Positions 7,716 to 20,332 of a stretch of 64,000 bases of DNA are shown here, piece after piece; the stretch's first letter is position 1, and every line of letters starts with the position of its first letter. The DNA comes from Ctenosaura bakeri (Eukaryota; Chordata; Lepidosauria; Squamata; Iguanidae). Below the pieces are notes generated by a model, which searched no databases, had not been told where the DNA came from, and saw only the letters and a program-made list of their open reading frames with translations. Made by a program: the position numbers and the translations under genes. Where the stretch lies: assembly GCA_948474755.1 (NCBI GenBank), contig CAOLHI010006787.1:1-64000 (forward strand), read 5' to 3'.

Positions 7716-10600
7716 ATGTGGTTATTGGAAATTAACACAAATTATTAAATTGTAAAAATTGATAAATACTTCTGAATTGATTATGGAAATAAACTACATA
7801 TAGTTCAATAGCCTATTATACAAATTCACCCATAAACAATTTTATTTATACTGCAGACCACACCTCCACATGGGTTATAATGAGGATGAATTGACAGCTC
7901 ATGCCGTATTGTAGCATCAGAAGATTGGTGCAACAATTGTATTCTCAAGCAAAATTACAACATCAGCAGATTAGAAAGAAATTGCACCATTAGTACATCA
8001 GATAATGGACCCTGGGAACTGTAGTCCCTGTTTCACCACCGTAGGCCTCCTCAGCTAAACTCATTATCTGAATAACAAGCAACATACTGTAAGTAACTAA
8101 TGTCACAAGAGCCTAATAACTGCACTGAAAATCAAAAGCATACTTACAATGCGAATATGGGAAAAAATTTTCCAAACTGATGGAAACCACTGTTGCAGGA
8201 AACATGAAACAAATGGACCTTCTTAAATTATTCTACTCAATTGCTAATGCAGCTGTACTTGCGTCTGAAGGGAAAGCAAGTGAAGAAGGAAGAGATTAAC
8301 TTCTTGAGATTGAAAGTCAGGTAAAGGTGAATCATCAGTAACTCTATTGAAAAGAAACCTTACAAGAAACAACTGAAATCCTGTTTGTCATTTAAGCTAA
8401 AAGGAATTACTGTGTTAGGATTATGTATCCAGAAACTTTCTTGTCTTAATAACAAAACTGAAGTATCATAATAAAGTTTAGGCTGTGTGACTTGAATAAC
8501 AACAAATTTAAAAGACTTGTACCCATGACCTACTTGATGAAAGTGCTCATAGAGTCTGCTGCTGCAAAAATCTTCTTTGAGGTCATCCTCCTCCTTGAGG
8601 AGAAGAAAGAGAAGGTTGATGAAGGAGATTTCTGCAAGAGCTGCAGCAGGGCTGGGCCAGTGGGTTCTGCTCCTCTCCATCTTGTTTTCCAACCAACAGC
8701 TCTGGCCCATTAAAAGCTTTGCTACTTTGGCACCGTGACACCTCCACTTTGCTCCAAGGTTGCTTCTACCAAACTTCCATGGGTGTAAGCTCATCCAGCA
8801 CCATGACACCTCCTTCTCTCTCCAAGGCCACCTCCCAAAGACTTCTGTGTCCTCTACCAGTCTCCAGCCGTTCCCCTAGAAAAGGCCCTGGATCCTCATA
8901 GGTCCAGACCAGCAGTAGCAGCTCATCATCCTCATCCTCTTTTTCTCTGTTTCCTTTCCCACCAACAAACACATGAATGAGGTTGGCAAGTACTGAGACA
9001 ACCTCACTCATGTGTTTTGTCTCTTAGTGTGCTATGTATCTGACTTTTCTTGCAACCCAAACCACCAACTGTGCAGTAATCATGGGTCCAAAGCACAGTG
9101 CTTTTCTGAAAGTGCTTCCAAGAGGCAGTGCTTAACTTCTGGGGAGCAGATGGAGGAGAGCCAGATGGTGGGTACTGGGCAAGGAGGATGAGCCAAAGGC
9201 TGGCGTGAAGGCTGGCCAATCAGAAGGAAGCTTGGCTGGTTGGAGGTGGGCCCCTCAGGTCAGTGTGTGGTGCAGGAGGGGCAGGATGAAAGCATTCACC
9301 AGCACTGAACTTGCATTTGGGCTTCAACCAGCACTGGGAAAACATTGAGGAACAGAAAAGGCAGCAGTCACAAGAGGAAATGGGGCCAGCAGCAGCAAAG
9401 ACAGAGGCAGTGGCAGCTGCAGTGGCAGCAAAACATCAGTGACAACAGAAAGAGCTGAGGTGATAAGGCTCTTTTAACAGGTAAAGGCACAGTGGCTGAC
9501 ATTTGCAGGGAGCTCTTATTTAAGAGCCAGCCTCAGTGCTAGTTTTCAACAGCCTTTTTAGAGGAAAAAAAGAAAACCACAACCCCTATAAAGGTTTAGA
9601 GAGACAGCTTTTTAAGAACCGGCAATAAAGGCTTGCCAATTGGAACTGGGTGGGGGAGCTTCCTTTAATTGCCAGCAGGAATGGGGTATCAAAAGTCCTT
9701 AGAAGGGCTACATGGTAGGCATAAAGTATACATAAGATATCACAGATACCTTATACCTTCAAGTAGATATAAAGTGTCACAGATTTCAAATGATGAATCT
9801 AGTATTTCTTTCACATGTATAGTATATAGTAGGAATGTAAATCTTCAAAAAAAAAATTTGTCATAAGCAAAAAACAAGTAATTTTGCAATTTTTCTCCTT
9901 TTTGTAAAAAAGTGCTTGGAAGTGTGTAGTTTTCAAAGAACATACATTTTTTGAGAAATGTCTATACAAAAAAACCCCGCTTTCCGTAGAGAAAATAGTG
10001 TTTTGTATTTTTTTTACCTGCATGAAACTTGTTTTACAGATGCACAACAGGTTTTCTACAGTGGAAACAGCGCTTCTGCTCAAAAAAATGTTATTTGCTC
10101 TGCAAATAGTCTATTTTACATGTTTTGAGTGCCCTAAGTGCAATAATTACCTTATTACCTTAAGTGACAACAAAGATTGTTCTATCAATTATTTTGGCCT
10201 TATACAACACTTGCTTCATTACTTTGTTAGAATAACCTCTTTCTCTAAATTGTTCTGCTAATATATGAACATATTTTCAAAAGCCAAAATCATAGCTACA
10301 GTTCCCATATATCCCCAGATCCTAAAAGTAAGGACAAATTCCCTTTAAGATGTACAGAATGAAAATATTCATAATGTGGAAAAGAAGAAGTGGTGGTAGT
10401 GATGTTTGTAGACTTCCTATACAGGCATGTAATCAACTAATTGATATGTTGAACCTGTACATCAAAAGTATATACTGTATTTAGTTTTTTCACCCCCTAT
10501 TTAGAAATATGAAGGTCATACTGAAAGCAATGCCTGTGTGCCCTTTTGTCTGAAACTATTAATCCAGACCACCAGATTATTACACCACACCACTAGATAG
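7716..10600. other. No gene recognised
   Basis: AT-rich to moderate sequence with no domain-bearing frame. Open frames such as 8360-8809 (minus) show no motif. A purine/CAG-rich patch at about 9390-9440 is low complexity. A DNA-transposon origin for part of it cannot be excluded. Confidence 0.45.
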
Positions 10601-10624
10601 AGTAAATAATACAGCATCAATAAC

Positions 10625-11400
10625 ATAATTTCTGTATGTCTGCATAACCATGGATACAGAGCAGAAACAAAGAGCAGCCATAGAGTTCTTGACCAAGAAG
10701 GATGTACTACTGCTGACACCAACAGAAGGCTCAGAAATGTGTATGGTGAGGCATCAATTGATGAGAATAATGTGTGAAGATGTGTGAAAATGTTTAAAGA
10801 AGGCCAAAGCTGTGTTGAAGACATACCACATAATGGAAAGCCGTTGATAACAGTCACTGATGAAAACCAACGCAGGATGGGTGATATGATGGCAAATGAC
10901 CACCCAGGAAATTATTGAGGAACTTGAAGTCACCTGTGTGTGCCAACTGGGTTCCTCATCAATTTACAGCTGGTTTGAAAGAGAAGAGACTGCATGTGTG
11001 TTCATAACTGTTGGAAGCATCTGAAGCCCATGAGGATAACTTTTTCAGGAATGTGTGTAATGGTTATGAGACCACAGAGACCAAGAATCAATTCATGGAG
11101 TGGTGGTATTTCATCTCCCAAGACCAAAGAAATTCAAAAGTCAGAGCTCAGCACAGGAGATTCTGGTGAATGTCTTCTGGCATGACAAGGGGATGATTTT
11201 GTTTCAATTTCCTCAAGTATGAGACAACAATGAACAGCAACTACTAGTTTGCATCACTCCAGAAATTTTGAGAAGCCATCCATCACAATGCCATGGCATG
11301 TTAAACCTATGATCAAATCCTTCTAAAGCTAAAAGCCTCTGTCATTGTAGTGTAATCCAGTCTTTCAACCAGACCATCACTGCTGTGCAAATATATTAAG
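10625..11400 (+). pseudogene. mariner transposase relic (Tc1/mariner)
   Basis: Translated in shifting frames, this region tracks a mariner transposase. Near 10650 it gives MDTEQKQRAAIEFLTKKD (helix-turn-helix start) and then a stretch like 'VTDENQRRMGDMM'. Near 11080 it gives ETKNQFMEWWYF, matching the mariner 'ETK.QSMEWRH' block, followed by a residue string like 'SGMTRG' where FWDDKG is expected. Many stops and frameshifts are present and the catalytic DDD is not intact. Family members encode a cut-and-paste transposase acting at TA sites; this copy is dead. Terminal repeats were not resolved. Confidence 0.75.
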
Positions 11401-11429
11401 GCTGGATGAGTAAGGCCCCTTCTTTTGCA

Positions 11430-13170
11430 TCTTGTAAAGTCTTCATTTTCACTCTAGTTTTTTTTTCCTGCCATATAAATGTTGAAATGCCTCTTTGTTT
11501 AAAATGTCAGTCATTTGGTATATTGAAATTATTGTCTGAAAGAAAACAATTTTAGGTAAAATGTTCATTTTAGTTGCCAATAGTCTTCCTAAGAGTGAAA
11601 GTTTTAACTTAGGTGATCATTCAAGATCTTGTTTAATTTCTCTCCAAAATTGGTCATACTTATTTTGAAATAGTTTTGTGTTATGTGATTCAAAAACAAC
11701 TCCCAGATATTTCACTTTCTTAACTATCATGAAACTAGTCTTTTCCATTAAGATCAGTTGATGCTCTTTTGTCATGTTTTTAGTGATCATAACTGTTTCA
11801 TCTCAATTTAACTTAAACCCAGCCATTTCTCCCAAGTTTGTTATAATATCCAAAAGAGCATCTAATCCTTCTATTGGGTCTTATAAGAAAATTACTAAAT
11901 CATTAGCAAAAGCTCTTGGCTTAAATACTTATTTCTTAAATGTTATGCCTTTAATTATTTCTTCTTGCCTTATAGTTCTAATCAGTACTTTGAGATTTAA
12001 AATAACAAAAGTGGAGATAAAGGACAGCCTTGTCTTGTACATTTAGGTATACAACAATAGTTTGTTTTATCTCCATTGACAATGATCTGACCTTTTTGTT
12101 TTGAATAAATTCTAGATAACCAATTCAGAAAATTCTGACCACAACACAGAGATTAAATAATTCAATTATGAAGGGCCAAGAAATGTTATCAAAAGCCTTT
12201 TCTGCATCAAAGAAGATTATTGCTGCTTGTTTTTCATTATGAAATTTTAAGTATTCCATCATATCTGCTGAGCATCTTGTATTCTCTCTCAACTGCCTAT
12301 AAGGTAAAAATCCACATTGATCTTCATGAATCCACATAGTTAATTAAACTCTTTCAGCTAAAATACATGCAAAAATCTTATAATCATTATTCAAAAGAGA
12401 GATTGTATTGTAGTTTCTTGAATCAGTTGTATCACAATGTTCTTCAGGTATCAAACTTATATTTGCAGTTGACCAGCTCTCTGACACCTTCTTGTGTCAG
12501 TTATAGAATTCATCACATAATATAACAGTAGAGACAATGGTTCGTCCAGTTCTTCATAATAAAGTGCTGATAGGCCATCAGGATCTGGGGGCTTTGCCCT
12601 TTTAAAAATGTTTAAATGCTTCCCCTATGTCTGCCATTGTTGTTCTTGCATTCAATATCTTTCTTTGTTCATCTGATATTGGTGGCAATTTTTGAGAGCC
12701 CAAATAGGTTTGTATTTTCCCCAATGGAGTCTTTTGTTCTTTATAGACTGCCAAAAAAATCTATGCAATATCTTGATCTTTCCATTATCTGTTGTAAGTT
12801 GCATCCCATCTTTTGTTATCATCTACTATCTTTTTTCCCTGCAGTCTACAGGCTAACAATTTGCCAGGCTTGTTGGCAAATTCAAAAAAAAAATTTTTTT
12901 TTTGTAAATATTTCATTTTTCTTTCTATCCCATCCGTTAGGCACATTAATGCTTGTTTCTGTAGAATTTTAAGGTTTTTCAATAGCAATGTATTTGAGAG
13001 ATCAATTTGAAGATCCAATTCTATTTTCTTAATTTAATTCATGATTTCCTCTTGTTGTTTCTGTCTCTTTTTCTTCAATAAGGAGTTTGCTCAATAAAGA
13101 AACCTGTCATTATTCCTTTTCCAGCATCCCAAACTACTCCAATATCTGTTCCTTTGTTTAGATTCTCTTC
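11430..13170 (-). mobile_element. Old L1 LINE, downstream portion (ORF2 RT region), degenerate
   Basis: On the minus strand, frames give L1 RT fragments: IHEDQCGFLPYRQLRENTR followed by AIIFFDAEKAFDNISW (about 12337-12125), the RT palm segment with the FxDxEKAFD motif. Upstream on that strand (12.55-13.1 kb) are a 'GPDGLSALYYEELDEP'-like stretch and 'NKPGKLLACRLQGKK'. Stops and shifts are frequent. This is the same element as 20319-22950, interrupted by the young L1. It ends leftward around 11.43 kb without a clear tail. Confidence 0.8.
13157..13170. repeat. Target-site duplication of young L1, left copy
   Basis: The 14-mer tttagattctcttc, identical to 20319-20332. The T-rich start of the L1 tail (minus strand) follows directly. 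Confidence 0.92.
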
Positions 13171-13648
13171 TTTTTATTAAAATATATTAAAATATAACAA
13201 CAAAACTATTAATGCAGTACAAATTGTCTATGAATTCTTACATTACTTACCAAAATTAACAGATGTGTTTATACATCTTCTTCTAATACAAGTTAAACAT
13301 TCAAACTTTCCAGCTTCATCAAACATACAATTATTCTACATTCTAACATATTAAATATTCTTCTATCTTATTTACAACACTTCCTACTTATCCTTGTCAG
13401 TTTATTCAAAGATAAACATCTCGTTATTCACATTACCTCTATATCTTCCCCGTCTGTTGTACATATCAACACTATTAAACTTTTCTATACTTTGTTTTAA
13501 TTATTAAACCAATATTTTATAAATATTTCTGAATAGTATCAGTTTTCGCTTTTATGTTGGATCATTCATTAAACTTACATTTGTTTCCCCCCTCTAAAGG
13601 GTTCAATTTGTTTACTCAATCTGTTGTGCAGCTTCGCTGTTCGCACTC

Positions 13649-16600
13649 TCAAACGATAATTGCTTCATCGTATCTTTTTTTAAGGTAATTTACAACTGGT
13701 CGCCATTCTGTCTCGTATATAGTTTTTTTTTCATCCTTCAGTAATTTAGACAGATAATCACAGTTCATCATCTCTTGCAGGCAGACCAACCAATCCTCCA
13801 CCTTTGGAACATGCTGATTTTTCCAATAATATGCATATTCAATCCTAGCAGCTGTAATCATATATATCACTATTTTCCATCTGTTTTTAATATTTAGCTG
13901 CTGTATATTTGGGATTATATTAAGAAGGTACAACTCTGGGAGAACTGGTATTTTAATTTCAAATATTTCTTCCATAACTTTATTGACCTCATTCCATGCC
14001 GATTTACATGTCCACCAGAGATGGTAAAAAGTACCTTCTGTTTTTCACATTTCCAACAGTCTTTTTCCCTCGTGTTATACATTTTGTTTAGTTTGGACGG
14101 ACTTAAGTACCATCTATGAAACATCTTCAGATGGTTTTCTTTAAGATTTTGAGAGGCTGTAAACTTCTGAGTTCTTCTCCAGCTTTTTCCCATTCTTCCA
14201 ACGAAATCGTTTTCCCTATATTTTCCACCCACCTCAACATTGTTGGTTTAACCATCTCGGTTTCTATAAGAGTTTATATAGTTGAGACATCAAATGTCGA
14301 GGTCGCTCAAAGATCGCTATTTCAAAATCGTTTTTTTCTTCTTTACCGGAAAACCCTTCCAGTTTTAAGTCCATTTTAAACCTTTCATGCAACTGTCTGT
14401 GTAGAAACCACTGGCTTGGAAATCCTTCTTGTTCCAACTCTAATCTATCCTTTAGTTTAAAACTGTCTTCCTCTATGATAATGTCTCTGTATCGAATCAA
14501 TTTCTCTTGTGGATGCTTCCAACTTCCGTAAAGAGCCTCATGTGGGGAAACCCATTGAGGAATTTTAAAGTATGTTCTGGCTTTGAATTTTTTCCAAATA
14601 GATAACAAGGATTTCCTGATGTAGTGACTTGTAAAGTCCCTGTCGGCTTCTTCTTTTCCATACCAAAGGTATGCATGCCAGCCAAATTTATTATCGGCGC
14701 CTTCTAAAGTCAGAGCCCTTTCATCTTTTAAAGTCATCCAATCTGCTATCCAGGATAATCCTGCTGCCTGATAATATATCTTCATATCCGGGAGGGCACA
14801 TCCACCTTTTTGTTTGAATTCAGTCAAATATCTCCATTTAATTCTGGGTTTCTTGCTGCCCCAGATAAATTTAGTAATTTCTTTATGCCATGTCGTAAAA
14901 CATTTGTCATTTATTATTACTGGTAAATTCTGAAAGAGAAAGCTCATTTTAGGAAGAACATTCATCTTTATCACCACAAGTCCAAGCAGCGAAAGGTTAA
15001 GTTTATTCCAATTTTGAATGTTTTTCTGAATTTCTCTCCAAACTTTTTAATAGTTATTTTCAAAAAGTTCAATGTTGTGTTTGGATAGTTGTATGCCTAA
15101 CTATCTTATTTTTTTGTCAGTCTCAAAACCGGAGATTTCTAGCAGATTTTTCTCTCCTTTCTCTGCAATATTTTTTATCAACATCTTCATTTTACTTTTA
15201 TTAATTTTCAAGCCAACTATTCTTTCAAACTCTTCTAGTTTATTCACTATTTTTTTAATATTTTCCTGGGGATCTTCCAAGAAAACCACCAGATCATCCG
15301 CATAGGCCTTTAGTTTAAATTCATGTCCTCTAATTCTCACACCTCTTATTTCTGAATCCTCCCTTATCTCAGTCAATAAAACTTCTAATGTAAGTATGAA
15401 TAATAACGGAGATAGAGGGTAACCTTGTCTTGTGCATTTTTCAATGCTAAAGGTTTTTGTTTTCTCCCCATTGATAATCAACGATGCGAGTTGATTAGAA
15501 TAAATTTGCTTAATCATCTTTATAAATCCCTGACCACAATCCATTCTTTGCAGTACTTCCATCATAAAGTCCCATCTTATATTGTCAAACACCTTCTCAA
15601 AGTCTATAAAGAGCATTGCAAGTTTCCTTTCATTATGTTTCTCGAGGTATTCAATCATATTTATAACTGTTCTAACGTTATTTCTCATTAACCTGTTTGG
15701 AAGGAACCTGTTTTGATCTTCATGAATAAGCTCTTGTAGTATTTTCTTCAATCTCTCTGCCATTATCGAAGTAAAAATCTTATAGTCTACGTTAAGCAGA
15801 GAAATGGGTCTATAATTCCCGGGATCTTTAGTGTCTTTCATTTCTTTTGGCATTAGAGTTATATTAGCATAGTTCCATGTCTCCGGTTTTCCTTTCAACC
15901 AGATCTTGTTCATAGTCTGCTGCAACGGTAGAAGTAATTCGTCCTCTAATGATTTGTAAAAAAATGCAGTAACTCCGTCAGGACCTGGAGCTTTGGAGAT
16001 CTTCAGTCTTCGAATAGCTTGAGTAATCTTGGCCACAGTAAATGTTGAGTTCAACATGTTTTTCTGCTCTTCAGTTAGTTTCTTTATCTTTTTAGTGTCC
16101 AAATACATTTTCAACTGTTCTCTTCTATTTAACTCCAACTTCTCTTGGTTATATAATTCTGAGTAAAATTTGACAAATATTCTTTGTATCGCATTATGAT
16201 CTGAGTAAACCTTACCTTCGTATTTGATTTCCGTTATTTGTTTTCTTTCTCTATCTTTTCTCAATTTGTGTGCTAACCATTTTCCTGGTTTGTTAGCATT
16301 CTCAAAATGTTTTTGTTTTATTCTGTTGAGTTTCTTCTCCAATTGAATCAAATTTTCTTTATTCAATTGTTCCTGTAAAATTTTGGTTTGTTTTTTCAAA
16401 TTATCATTTAAGGGGTCCTTCCTCAATTCTTCCTCTTTTGCCTGGAGTTTCTTCTGTATCTCCAATTCTCTTGCCTCTCTAATCTTTTTCCATTCTGAGC
16501 CCCATTTAATTAAGTGGCCTCTAATTACTGCTTTACCAGCGTCCCAGACGGTTTTCATTGGCGTTTCTCCAGTAATATTCTCCTGAAAGTAATTTTTCAT

Positions 16601-17399
16601 CACCTGCTTTGCTCGTTGAAGGTACGTTTCTTGTTGAAGTATCGAATCATTCAACTTCCAGCCGGAATCTGGTCATTTGGTATGAAGTTTAAGTTGTATT
16701 AAATTGTGGTCGGATAAGTCTTTAGGGAGGATTTCCATCTCTTTCATAGATGTATGTAGGTGTTCGAAATTAGAAACATGTCTATTCTTGACATCGATTT
16801 ATGCACGTCGGATTGGAAAGTAAATCCTCTCGCGTTACCATATTTATGAGTCCATACATCCATCAATGCGAAATTATCCATTAAATTAAAGAAACTTTTA
16901 GGAAGTTTTCCTTGAGGTTTCTTCCCCAATGTCTGTGAAGATCTGTCCGTAGTAGGATTTATAATGGCATTCATATCTCCTAAAAGGAGTATGTTCGCTT
17001 GGTCTCTTTCTTGGGAATATTTTATCAATTCAAGTTCTAGCTTCTTGTAAAATTTATCTTTGCCCTCTAATGGGGAGTATATCCCGACTACCAAGATTTT
17101 CATTCCCATAAAGTTCACCTCTATACCGATAAAATGTCCATTATTATCTACAAACAATTTTTCTGATTCATACTTAAAATTTACAAAGATTGCAACTCCC
17201 TGTTTCTTTTTGAGGTAAGTTGAAGTATGAAGTGTTCCAGTTTAGGATTCCTTAAGTACTTAATGTCCTGTTCTCTTATTCTAGTTTCTTGTAAGCAAAT
17301 TAAATCTGCTTTTTTCTTTTCAAGTAAATGAAATATTTGTCATCTCTTATAGTTAGAATTGATTCCTTTAATGTTCCAGGACTGAATTGTGACGACCAT
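13649..17399 (-). pseudogene. L1 ORF2p (endonuclease and reverse transcriptase), disrupted
   Basis: ATG at 17399 begins VVTIQSWNIKGINSNYKR, the standard start of the L1 endonuclease. LICLQETRIREQ follows. In a shifted frame (17157-16744) come ILLLGDMNAIINP and SMSRIDMFL, which hold metal-binding and catalytic Asp residues. The RT block (16654-15101) has PGPDGVTAFFYKSL, NYRPISLLNVDYKIF, LFIDFEKVFDNI, RQGYPLSPLLFIL and the active site KAYADDLVVF. Two in-frame stops lie near 15.10 and 15.05 kb. The C-terminal part continues in the RT frame (14977-14264), then shifts (14232-13915) and returns (13975-13649), with a Cys-rich tail (CWKCEKQK). The lesions would block a full protein. Confidence 0.92.
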
Positions 17400-17410
17400 T
17401 TCTTTTTATT

Positions 17411-18553
17411 TTATTGATCTGATTCTTCTTGATATGAGGTATGTTTTTCGTCTTCTATCTCTTCTGTTCCTGCCTCTTCTGCCTCTAACAACTGTTCCAA
17501 CGGGTCTGATTCATGATCCTCTTCAGCCTTCGCTGTTTCTCTTTCCACCTCTCTCCTCTGATCCTTATTCTGTCCCGTCTGCTCCCCGAAATCATCTTGT
17601 AGGACCTTTCTGTTTTTTGATTCCAAATCTCTCTTTTTTCTCTCATATAAATCATTCGCTCGTTCGATTGTTGTAACTTTAATCCATCTTTGTGTATAAT
17701 AAACTGAAACACCTTCCAGTCTCTCCCATCTGAAATTTATTTTATGTTTTTGTAAAAGCTGTGTTAAAATTTTATATTCTTGTCTCTTCTTGATTACTGA
17801 ATATGAGACGTCTTTAAAGATCTTAATTTCCTTATTATCCAACATCAGTTTGTGTTCATAGTTTCTTGTAAGAATTTTGTCTCTTGTCCTAACTTTCGTG
17901 AAGCAGACTATAACATCTTGTGCCCAGTTTCGTTCACTGGCTAATTTCGAACTCAGTCTAAACATCCGATCAATCTCCATCTCCAGTTTCTTCTCTGTCT
18001 CTTCTATATAGTTAGCCAACATTGGAATTATCCTCTCATAAAGATTTTCTTCTCTCTGTTCAGGAATCCCCCTTAATTTTAAACATTTCTCTCGATAGCG
18101 CATCTCTTGGGTATTTATTGAGATCTCTTGACAGAATTGTACTCCTTTAAGTACCTTACTATCAGCTTGTAACTTTTTGGAATTAGTTTGTAAGGTAGCC
18201 ACCTCGGATTTAATCTCCAAGATATCCTTGTTCACTTTTTCTATTTTTTGGTTGATAATTTCCATCTCTTTTTTAATGTCATTTTAAATCTCGGCTCTAA
18301 GCTCTTTCATTTCCTTCCTGATCTCTTGTCTGATTTCTAACTTGATATCTTGTCTTAAATTCTTCATCTCTTGTAGAACAGCTGACAAATCAGGTTGGTT
18401 CGAAGTTGACGGTGTTATTGGAATATCAACAGACGTTCTTCTTCCTGAAGCTTGCGTCATTATCTTAGCCTCTGCTTGCAGCGTAGCCTTCCGTTTAACT
18501 ATGGTGGTGGTCGCCATCTTCTCCTCGATTCTTCTGTATTTCCAATTTGTCAT
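17411..18553 (-). pseudogene. L1 ORF1p, one in-frame stop
   Basis: About 380 codons from ATG 18553 (an alternative start is the Met of MATTTIVKRK, 12 codons on). An N-terminal basic or disordered part is followed by a coiled coil (LRQDIKLEIRQEIRKEMKEL, then EIINQKIEKVNKDILEIK), an RRM-like domain (YREKCLKLRGIPEQREENLY) and a C-terminal basic domain (RWERLEGVSVYYTQRWIKV). An acidic tail ends it. A TAA at 18284-18286 interrupts the coiled coil; otherwise the frame is open. ORF1p is the trimeric RNA chaperone that coats L1 RNA. Confidence 0.9.
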
Positions 18554-20318
18554 CTTAACTCTGGCGTATCTATAGCAGTCCTGCTCTCCCTGTTTAATGT
18601 CTCAGTAACTATCTCTGTAAATATTCAAGATTTAGCTTAGCTTATTATTCAAAATCAAATGTCTTTGCTCTTATACCATATAATTATACCCAACAATGAG
18701 TTTGTCAGCAAAAAACAACAAGAGCAGAAAAAATATTATTCTGGTTCCTCAGTTTAAAACAATATCCAAGTTATCTAGACCATTATCTTCACCAAACCTT
18801 AAGGTTTCTAATAATCAATCCAGTACTCTAAATAAATATACTGTGTATTACAATACAGTGTTTTATGTTAAGTTACTCTACTAAACAGTATTACTTCAAC
18901 CTTTGTGCTTGCTTCATCAAATCTCAGCCCACAGATTGAAAAGTCCAGTTACTAGTTCTATTTATAGCTCTGTCTGACTGCTACTCTATAAATGAAAAAA
19001 GAGGGGGAGAAAAGGTCCCCCCCTCCTCTTAAATTATATTACAGTCTGTTCCGCTATCCACCTCTGTGCTAAATGGCTGAGTGTTACCAAGAGGAAAGAT
19101 TTATATAATCTGAAGAGAAATCACAGTATATAAATGTTCCTAAGTAGATGACTTCAGCGAGCTCAAGCAGCAAATTTGCGAGCTCTAGCTTACATCCACG
19201 AATCACGATTCAGAAAGCTCCTGGACCCTGCAGTCTTGCGATTAGTGATGTCAAAAGCACATAATCATAGAGAGGAGGATAGAGAGCAAGCAAACATCCA
19301 TTTGTGCCCGGCTTTATCCTCGCAATGTACTGAGCTTTATAAATGCTGGAGACTGCTTCCTCAATCGCCAGTCACTGTCTTTTTATTCACTGTTCTCTGT
19401 TCTTGATCCCTGTATATTTCAAGCAAAACAACAACAACAAAAAACAAATAACAAATATCTTTGGCGAGCTCTAGCTTTAAGCGAGCTCTAACCTAATCCC
19501 AGCTCCACAATCGATGGTCCCTGCTTTCAACTCGTCGCTTCTTTCCTCGCAGCTGATCAGCCCCCAGTGGTATTCAGAGCATACCGCCTCCCAGCTCTTC
19601 CCGCTCTCTCCCTCAGCTCAGCGTCTATTCTGTCCCTCTGCCAATCAGGTTCTCTGCCATTCATTTCTCTCAACTCGGCACAGTCCTTCAAACATTTTCC
19701 AAAGTTCTCTCAAAGTTCTCTCAGTCCCGATAAACTTGGCCCCCCAAACGGAGCTCACCTCTCAGCTGTTTTTTAAGTCTCCCTCCTCTCCCTCCTCTGA
19801 GCAATCGGCAAACCGCGCTTGATCTCCGCTCTGCCCCTCAGTGTCCTCGCGGTCAGCTTACTGACTGGCTGGCTTGCTGGCTTGCCGGCTCAAAGGAGGA
19901 TCGTCGCCATATTGACGCGGCCGCTTCCTTTCTCTCCTGAAGATTAAATCGTCCTCGATCATTGATCCTTTTATTTTGAGGTTAGGTGTACCGACAAGGG
20001 TAGGTTTTGATTTCAACTTGAATACGGCAAACGAAAGCTTAAATTTTAAAAAAATCTTCGGCGGCGATTGTCTCGAGAATCCAGATGTCCGACGTGGCTG
20101 TGGGCGCTCTGCGATCCCCGCTCTCCTCCTCCTTCCCTGTCCTCGCAGAAAGACAGCTAGAGAGCTACTGGGGTCCCCGATGAGCCCTCTCCGCACCCCC
20201 TTTACCAGGGGAGTAGCTGGCTGGGGAAAAAAACCCAGCAAGCCCATGGCGGACGACAACGAGTGGCACCCGGTTGTCACTTCGTTTCCTTACCCGACGC
20301 CATGAAGACCGGAAGTCC
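18554..20318 (-). promoter_or_regulatory. L1 5' UTR, with GC-rich promoter-proximal part
   Basis: This is the 1.77 kb between the L1 5' boundary set by the target duplication and the ORF1 ATG. The outer 0.5 kb (19.85-20.32 kb) is CpG-rich, with a small ggctggcttgctggcttgcc repeat at 19866-19890. The inner part is AT-rich. By position it should contain the internal L1 promoter; no specific factor site is claimed. Confidence 0.7.
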
Positions 20319-20332
20319 TTTAGATTCTCTTC
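20319..20332. repeat. Target-site duplication of young L1, right copy
   Basis: Identical to 13157-13170 (tttagattctcttc) and directly abuts the L1 5' end at 20318. Confidence 0.92.

Larger units (their letters stand above)
13171..20318 (-). mobile_element. Full-length L1 LINE (7.15 kb), recently inserted
   Basis: Complete L1 in minus orientation: 5' UTR (20318-18554), ORF1 (18553-17411), a 12-nt spacer, ORF2 (17399-13649), and an AT-rich 3' UTR ending in an A-rich tail at 13171. Perfect 14-bp target-site duplications flank it, and it sits inside an older L1 of the same strand. L1 moves by target-primed reverse transcription using its own endonuclease and RT. This copy has a few stops and frameshifts in both ORFs, so it is probably inactive although full length. 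Confidence 0.93.
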
